From Paludibacteraceae bacterium (GTDB lineage: Bacteria > Bacteroidota > Bacteroidia > Bacteroidales > Paludibacteraceae), in assembly GCA_016285885.1 (NCBI GenBank), contig JAEERP010000001.1, forward strand, positions 186,001-250,000: a DNA stretch of 64,000 nt, given 5' to 3'. Positions within the stretch are counted from its first letter, which is position 1. Every line of letters starts with the position of its first letter. The translations under genes and the position numbers were made by a program. This document shows positions 60,026 through 64,000 of this stretch, in pieces. The notes beneath the pieces were generated by a model. It was not told where the DNA came from. It worked only from the letters and a program-made list of their open reading frames with translations, and did no database searches.

Positions 60026-60832
60026 TTAACGTTTATTCCTAGCATCGATGTTTTCCTCCAAGTGCCACGTGCCTTTCTTTAATTGGTAGGCGTCGTAGGT
60101 GAAGTCTGGACCGTAATAGACGTGTATGTCTTTGTAGCCTGGCTCGATAGGGGCCAGATGGTCGAATATGATGCGTTTGGAGGATTCGTCGTAAAGCAGG
60201 GATATCTTAGCCTCCGCGCTGTACTCGAGGACGATTCTGGAGTCGTTCTTCCCTTTTTTCTCGAAAACCATCTTCCCGAATGAGACATTGCCCTTCCCGT
60301 CTATGTTCAGCGTCTCTATGAGTTTGTAGTCGGAGGCTGCGTTGTAGCCTGACCATCCCAATGCGATGTAGTAGTTCCCTCCTCTGTTTTTGACGGGGAA
60401 CACTTTGTAGTAGAGTGATCCGTACCAGTCGTTCGCGGCTATCTTGCCCTGTTGGGAGGGCAGGTAGGCTTCCCTGGATAGGGTGAGCGGGGTCGTGGTC
60501 ACCCTATCTTTGCTTTTGGTTTGGATGAAACCTCCGTAGCCATGGGTGCGGTCGGTGTAAGGGAACGACCAAGTGTAGATCCTGACTTTCTTGTCGTCCG
60601 AATAGATCTTCCCTAGGTTGGGGATTTTGTCGAACGGATAGGTGAAGGACTCATTTCCTTTCAGCGCTTCGCCTAGTGTGATTTGTATCTCTTTGTTGAG
60701 CTGGTCTTTTATACTGTCTGTGTCGCAGCTCTTCAGCGAGTCGAAAAGAACAACCAGCCGCTCTTCTCTGATTTCGCCGTGGGCGGAGAGTGCGGTGAGT
60801 AGGCATAATATGGCGAGTAGGCTATGCTTCAT
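60026..60832 (-). CDS. Secreted protein of unknown function
   Basis: A 268-residue secreted protein. The chosen start at 60832 gives a clean signal peptide (MKHSLLAILCLLTALSAHG); the longer frame to 61024 is mostly antisense to the pseudouridine synthase. The mature part shows about ten strands, including VRIYTWSFPYTDRTHGYGGF and GGNYYIALGWSGYNAASDYK, and looks like a single beta-rich domain. No named family is recognised. It overlaps the RluA-family gene by 11 bases and leads into DPP III, so it may act with that envelope peptidase. Confidence 0.7.
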   Translation of the reverse strand: MKHSLLAILCLLTALSAHGEIREERLVVLFDSLKSCDTDSIKDQLNKEIQITLGEALKGNESFTYPFDKIPNLGKIYSDDKKVRIYTWSFPYTDRTHGYGGFIQTKSKDRVTTTPLTLSREAYLPSQQGKIAANDWYGSLYYKVFPVKNRGGNYYIALGWSGYNAASDYKLIETLNIDGKGNVSFGKMVFEKKGKNDSRIVLEYSAEAKISLLYDESSKRIIFDHLAPIEPGYKDIHVYYGPDFTYDAYQLKKGTWHLEENIDARNKR

Positions 60833-61550
60833 GGTCGTCTGCTGTTGAATGGGTTGGTGCATCTTCTTCTCTCGTGTCCATGATCTCCTCGAATGTTTTC
60901 CATAGGGTATCGTCGGGGGTTGGGGCCACGATGTTGATCTCTTTTTGCGAGACCGGGTGTATGAACCGTATGTTACGGGCGTGTAGGCTGATGCCTCCGT
61001 CCTTGTTGGAGCGTTCGAATCCATATTTGAGGTCTCCCCTGATAGGGCATCCTATGTGCGCCAGCTGCGCCCGGATCTGATGGTGCCGCCCCGTCATCAG
61101 GTCGATCTCTAAGAGGTAATACTTCTCAGACTGGGCGATGATCTTGTAGCTCAGTTGGGAGAGCTTCGAACCCTTAACTTGCTTGTCGTATACGAAGGTC
61201 TTGTTTATCCGTTCGTTGCGCAGGAGGTAGTTGGTGAGCAGTTGCTCCTCCTGGGGTGGCCTGTTCTTGACGATGGCCCAATAGCGCTTGGTCAGGTTGT
61301 GGGTGCGGAACATCTCGTTCAGGCGGCTGAGCGCCTTGGAGGTCTTCGCGTATACGACGACACCGCTGACGGGCCGGTCCAGACGATGGGTCACACCGAT
61401 GAAGACATTCCCTGGCTTGTTGTATTTCTCTTTGAGATACGCTTGCACCATCTCGGAGAGGGGTACATCTCCCGACTTGTCTCCCTGTACGATTTCCGTG
61501 CAGGTCTTGTTCACGATGATGATGTGGTTGTCTTCGTATAGGACGTTCAT
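60822..61550 (-). CDS. RluA-family pseudouridine synthase
   Basis: A 242-residue pseudouridine synthase acting on rRNA or tRNA. The catalytic segment THRLDRPVSGVVVYAKTSKA carries the essential Asp, and LIDLMTG-type (YYLLEIDLMTGRHHQIRAQLAHIGCPI) completes the active site. There is no S4 domain at the N-terminus, so it is closer to the short RluA/RluC-like group; the target base cannot be told. It sits 12 bases after rlmB and overlaps the next gene by 11 bases. Confidence 0.9.
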   Translation of the reverse strand: MNVLYEDNHIIIVNKTCTEIVQGDKSGDVPLSEMVQAYLKEKYNKPGNVFIGVTHRLDRPVSGVVVYAKTSKALSRLNEMFRTHNLTKRYWAIVKNRPPQEEQLLTNYLLRNERINKTFVYDKQVKGSKLSQLSYKIIAQSEKYYLLEIDLMTGRHHQIRAQLAHIGCPIRGDLKYGFERSNKDGGISLHARNIRFIHPVSQKEINIVAPTPDDTLWKTFEEIMDTREEDAPTHSTADDHEA

Positions 61551-61562
61551 TTCTTCTCTGAT

Positions 61563-62306
61563 TTATTTAGCCCCTCTTTGTCTTACAGCCTCGTAGATCA
61601 TCACGCCGGCTGCCACGGAGACGTTGAGGGAGGATATTTTGCCGAGGATGGGTATGCTGACCATCTCGTCACAGATGCGCAACACTTCGGGCGATACGCC
61701 TTTGTCCTCCGCTCCCATGACGATGGCGACTGGATCCTTCATGTTGGATTCCGTGTAGGGCAAGGTGCCTTTCTCGCTGGCCGCCACGATCCGCACGCCG
61801 CATTTCTTCATGAACTTGAGCGCGGAAGTCAGACTGCTCTCCTTGCAGACGGGCAATGTGTGGAGCGCTCCCGCCGAGGTCTTGATCGCATCCGCATTGA
61901 CGGAGGCGCCGCCCTTCACTGGGATGATGATCGCATCGACTCCCGCACATTCGCAGGTACGGGCGATGGCTCCGAAGTTGCGCACGTCCGTCACACCGTC
62001 CAACACGACGAAGAAGGGTGATTTCCCTTGCTCGTAGAGGAATGGGACGAGGTCGGCCACCAATTGGTAGTCCGTCTGGCTCACAAAGGCGATGGCGCCT
62101 TGGTGGTTCTTGTGCGTGTATCGGTTCAGCCTTTCGAGCGGTACCCGCTGGATCTGTATGGCATTGTGCCCTTTCACGGCGTTGAGCAACTCTTTCGCCA
62201 ACTCGCTCTGCATATCGTTCTTGATGATGATCTTGTCGATCTGCTTGTCTGAATGGATGGCTTCGATGATGGCGCGTATGCCAAATATCATCTCGTTCTC
62301 TTTCAT
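61563..62306 (-). CDS. rlmB: 23S rRNA 2'-O-methyltransferase RlmB (SpoU family)
   Basis: A 247-residue SPOUT methyltransferase. The N-terminal substrate-binding domain (GIRAIIEAIHSDKQIDKIII) is followed by the three SpoU motifs: NFGAIARTCECAG, IVMGAEDKGVSPEVL and IPILGKISSLNVSVAAGVMIYE, which make the knotted SAM site. It most likely methylates G2251 of 23S rRNA, as in E. coli RlmB. It follows rimM by 28 bases in a run of ribosome-maturation genes. Confidence 0.9.
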   Translation of the reverse strand: MKENEMIFGIRAIIEAIHSDKQIDKIIIKNDMQSELAKELLNAVKGHNAIQIQRVPLERLNRYTHKNHQGAIAFVSQTDYQLVADLVPFLYEQGKSPFFVVLDGVTDVRNFGAIARTCECAGVDAIIIPVKGGASVNADAIKTSAGALHTLPVCKESSLTSALKFMKKCGVRIVAASEKGTLPYTESNMKDPVAIVMGAEDKGVSPEVLRICDEMVSIPILGKISSLNVSVAAGVMIYEAVRQRGAK

Positions 62307-62334
62307 GCTTTCTCCGTTTTTTACGTTTTTGTTT

Positions 62335-62862
62335 CTATAAATCCAATAGGCCTTCCGGCAAAGTCATGCTCATCGTCCTCTTCTCGTCGTTGATCTCGAT
62401 GATGTACTCGTCGGTGGCGGGGATGTAATATTCTTGGTCTTGTGGACCGATTACGAGGAAGAGCACATTTTCCGACGAGTCGTCCACGCCCTCTATCGTC
62501 CCGATCTCCGCACCTTTCGCGTCGAGGAGGCGGAATCCGATGTAGTAGTCTATCCCTTCCACTTCGTTCTGTCCGATCTCCTCCGGCACATATTTTTTCT
62601 CTATGAAAAGCGGCGCCTTGATCAGTTCTTTCGCATCCTCGGACGAGTCTATTCCCTCGAATTTCACCAGGAGGGTATCGTCGTTCTTGTAGCGTAGGTC
62701 CTCGACGAAGAAGGGCACGTATATGCCGTCCAACTCGCAGATGAGACAGGATGGCTCGATCTCATCGAATAGGTCGGAATGAGTGGTGACCGCCAACTCC
62801 CCTTGGAGTCCGTGCGGTTTCACGATCTGCCCGATCTGCATGATGTCATCCCTCGTTATCAT
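62335..62862 (-). CDS. rimM: Ribosome maturation factor RimM
   Basis: A 175-residue factor for 30S subunit maturation. The N-terminal RimM domain (QIGQIVKPHGLQGELAVTTH) and the C-terminal PRC-barrel (YYIGFRLLDAKGAEIGTIEG ... YYIPATDEYIIEIN, ending in TLPEGLLDL) are both complete. Met8 (MQIGQIVKPHG, 62841) is a likely alternative start because most homologues begin there. It is the first gene of the rimM-rlmB-RluA-secreted protein-DPP III run; a -7 box is at 62883-62890. trmD and rpsP, its usual neighbours in other phyla, are not here. Confidence 0.94.
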   Translation of the reverse strand: MITRDDIMQIGQIVKPHGLQGELAVTTHSDLFDEIEPSCLICELDGIYVPFFVEDLRYKNDDTLLVKFEGIDSSEDAKELIKAPLFIEKKYVPEEIGQNEVEGIDYYIGFRLLDAKGAEIGTIEGVDDSSENVLFLVIGPQDQEYYIPATDEYIIEINDEKRTMSMTLPEGLLDL

Positions 62863-62882
62863 ATCTTTTCTGTTTTCCCCTA

Positions 62883-62890
62883 CAAAAATA
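62883..62890 (-). promoter_or_regulatory. -7 box of the rimM operon
   Basis: TATTTTTG on the minus strand, 20 bases ahead of the ATG at 62862. It is divergent from the ttcA promoter 74 bases away. Confidence 0.5.
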
Positions 62891-62963
62891 GTGTTTTTAG
62901 ATGATATTTATTCTTTGTGGCATCGTTTATGGCCCGTTTTTTTATTTGGATGGACTATTTTGT

Positions 62964-62971
62964 TAATTTTG
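62964..62971 (+). promoter_or_regulatory. -7 box of ttcA
   Basis: TAATTTTG, 24 bases ahead of the ATG at 62996. The closest TTTG (62945-62948) gives only a 15-base spacer. It excludes the long open frame from 62783, which is antisense to rimM. Confidence 0.5.
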
Positions 62972-62995
62972 TGCGTTATTAATGTAGTTGGGTTT

Positions 62996-63748
62996 ATGTC
63001 TAATACGAAGGAGGGACTCTTGTTCCATAAGGTTTTCAAGGCCTTTCAGCGCGCCGTTGACTCTTATGGCTTGATCGCCGAGCATGACCATATCCTGGTC
63101 GGCCTTTCAGGTGGAAAGGATTCCTTGGCTTTGCTGGAGCTGCTGGGACAGTATAAGCGAACGGGGCGTGTGGATTTTGAGATGACGGCTTTGCATGTCT
63201 CCATGAGCAACATCCCGTATCAGTCTGACACGGAGTACTTGCGCTCGTTCGCGGAACGGTGTGGCGCTTCGTTCGTCCATTCGGTCACTTCCTTCGACAT
63301 GTCCACCGACAAGCGGAAGACGCCTTGCTTCCTTTGCTCATGGAGCCGCCGCAAGCGTTTCTTCGATGTGGCGAAGGAGCTGGGTTGCCGTAAGATCGCC
63401 TTGGGGCACCATAAGGATGATATCCTCCGCACGTTGTTGATGAACCTTACCTTCCAAGGCTCGTTTGGCACGATGCCTCCGTTGCTGAAGATGGATAAGT
63501 TCGATATGTCCATCATCCGCCCGTTGGCGCTGATCGAGGAACATGAACTGGCGGAGCTGGCGGTGGCGCACCATTACGTGGGACAGAAGGTTGTTTGCCC
63601 TTATGAGACGGCCTCCCACCGTGAGAGTATGAAGGAGGTGATGGATCGCTTGGCGGAGATGAACCCGCATGTGAAAAGTAGTATGTGGAACGCGATGGAG
63701 CATGTTCAATTGGACTATCTCCCGAAAAAGGTTTTTACAAATGATTAA
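62996..63748 (+). CDS. ttcA: TtcA-family tRNA 2-thiolation enzyme
   Basis: A 250-residue PP-loop ATPase. The ATP loop is ILVGLSGGKDSLALLELL, and a CxxC pair lies in TPCFLCSWSRRKRF, followed by LGHHKDDILRTLLMNL; with the Cys in VVCPYE these are the likely ligands of the Fe-S cluster. TtcA thiolates C32 of certain tRNAs. It may also belong to a close relative with another target, since the protein is shorter than E. coli TtcA. The start MSNTKEGLLFHKVF at 62996 is set by the promoter. The next gene overlaps its end by 8 bases. Confidence 0.85.
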   Translation: MSNTKEGLLFHKVFKAFQRAVDSYGLIAEHDHILVGLSGGKDSLALLELLGQYKRTGRVDFEMTALHVSMSNIPYQSDTEYLRSFAERCGASFVHSVTSFDMSTDKRKTPCFLCSWSRRKRFFDVAKELGCRKIALGHHKDDILRTLLMNLTFQGSFGTMPPLLKMDKFDMSIIRPLALIEEHELAELAVAHHYVGQKVVCPYETASHRESMKEVMDRLAEMNPHVKSSMWNAMEHVQLDYLPKKVFTND

Positions 63749-64000
63749 TAGTATATTTGGGACTAAAGCGTTAAGGATCAGAGTGTTTGTTTTGAGGGTT
63801 TTATTTCTCCTCGGAATGGGCTTGTGTGTCTGCTCTTCCATGGCGCAGCAGTATATGAACAAGGCTTATACGCCTGATATTAAGACACTTCAGGTCTATC
63901 TGAATGCAGGGCAGCTGGATTGGCCGGTGATCCGTATGGGAACGAACGACCATGTGACGGTCTCTTTCGACTGGATGTCGCATAAGTTCCCTCATCTCGC
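63741..64000 (+). CDS. DUF5103/type IX secretion plug-like protein, N-terminal part
   Basis: The first 86 codons of a gene cut by the right edge. The start ATG at 63741 overlaps the ttcA stop by 8 bases. A signal peptide follows (about 1-36; LRVLFLLGMGLCVCSSMAQ), then QYMNKAYTPDIKTLQVYLNA and VTVSFDWMSHKF. This arrangement (secreted, IKTLQV, then a strand with SFD..SH) matches the start of DUF5103 proteins, now linked to the plug of the type IX secretion translocon. The call is tentative because most of the protein is missing. Confidence 0.6.
   Translation, partial: MINSIFGTKALRIRVFVLRVLFLLGMGLCVCSSMAQQYMNKAYTPDIKTLQVYLNAGQLDWPVIRMGTNDHVTVSFDWMSHKFPHL

Noticed and set aside
60833-61024. N-terminal extension of the secreted-protein gene to 61024
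   Set aside because: It is antisense-frame sequence inside the RluA-family gene; the signal peptide begins exactly at 60832.
62783-62995. N-terminal extension of ttcA
   Set aside because: It lies inside rimM on the opposite strand and upstream of the ttcA promoter; homologues start near MSNTKEG.

Overview
The window is chromosomal DNA from a member of the phylum Bacteroidota, most likely order Bacteroidales. I infer this from gene content and from the promoter style. It carries a NuoABCDHIJKLMN respiratory complex with fused NuoCD and no NuoEFG genes, a MoxR/Bat operon, a DPP III of the HECLGH type, a BspA-like leucine-rich-repeat remnant, NspC, NhaD, DUF6515 and a DUF5103/T9SS-plug-type gene. 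Many intergenic regions carry TAnnTTTG boxes, often with TTTG about 19-20 bp upstream, which is the known Bacteroidota -7/-33 promoter. Genus cannot be assigned from this sequence alone.

Layout. 1-5.6 kb (minus strand): a cut-off lamin-tail-domain protein, an HD hydrolase, a Pro/His/Ser-rich lipoprotein, a trypsin-like protease with extra C-terminal domains, and a TPR protein with eleven 34-residue repeats. 5.8-15.9 kb (minus): the eleven-gene nuo operon, with a terminator at its end and a second terminator-like hairpin just ahead of nuoA. 16.3-18.8 kb (plus): a divergent aspartate kinase and an EamA transporter. 18.9-24.1 kb is a loose region: lipoproteins, tRNA-Leu, tRNA-Gly, a scrambled tRNA-Gly remnant, a small membrane protein that seems to start at ATT, a glycosyltransferase, a broken BspA-like gene, and a 38-codon membrane micropeptide with its own promoter and terminator. 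24.2-29.5 kb: nspC (minus), then gltX-waaA, tRNA-Ser and mltG (plus). 29.6-40.7 kb (minus): moxR, DUF58, a BatD-like/DUF4381-like gene, batA-E, parE and rpiB in one direction.

40.9-46.1 kb (minus): an HU-domain protein joined through 16 decapeptide repeats to a membrane helix and LysM domain, preceded by an ordinary HU gene; then a nitroreductase and dsbD. 46.2-55.3 kb (plus): a PagL-like lipid A deacylase, a lipoprotein, a stand-alone AICAR transformylase, a small membrane protein plus Skp-like lipoprotein pair, a Usp-like protein, a DUF6515 protein and tex. 55.5-62.9 kb (minus): nhaD, tonB, then rimM-rlmB-RluA family-secreted protein-DPP III. 62.9-64 kb (plus): ttcA and the start of a T9SS-plug-like gene.

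How the genes fit together. Much of the window concerns the envelope: respiration and ion gradients (Nuo, NhaD, TonB), envelope redox (DsbD), LPS (WaaA, PagL-like), peptidoglycan (MltG, LysM), aerotolerance (Bat) and many lipoproteins. The most unusual items are the HU-TM-LysM protein, the three-part protease, the 38-codon membrane gene, the scrambled tRNA remnant and the hairpin in front of nuoA. I see no CRISPR array, prophage, insertion sequence or integrase. All assignments come from reading the sequence; no database search was run.
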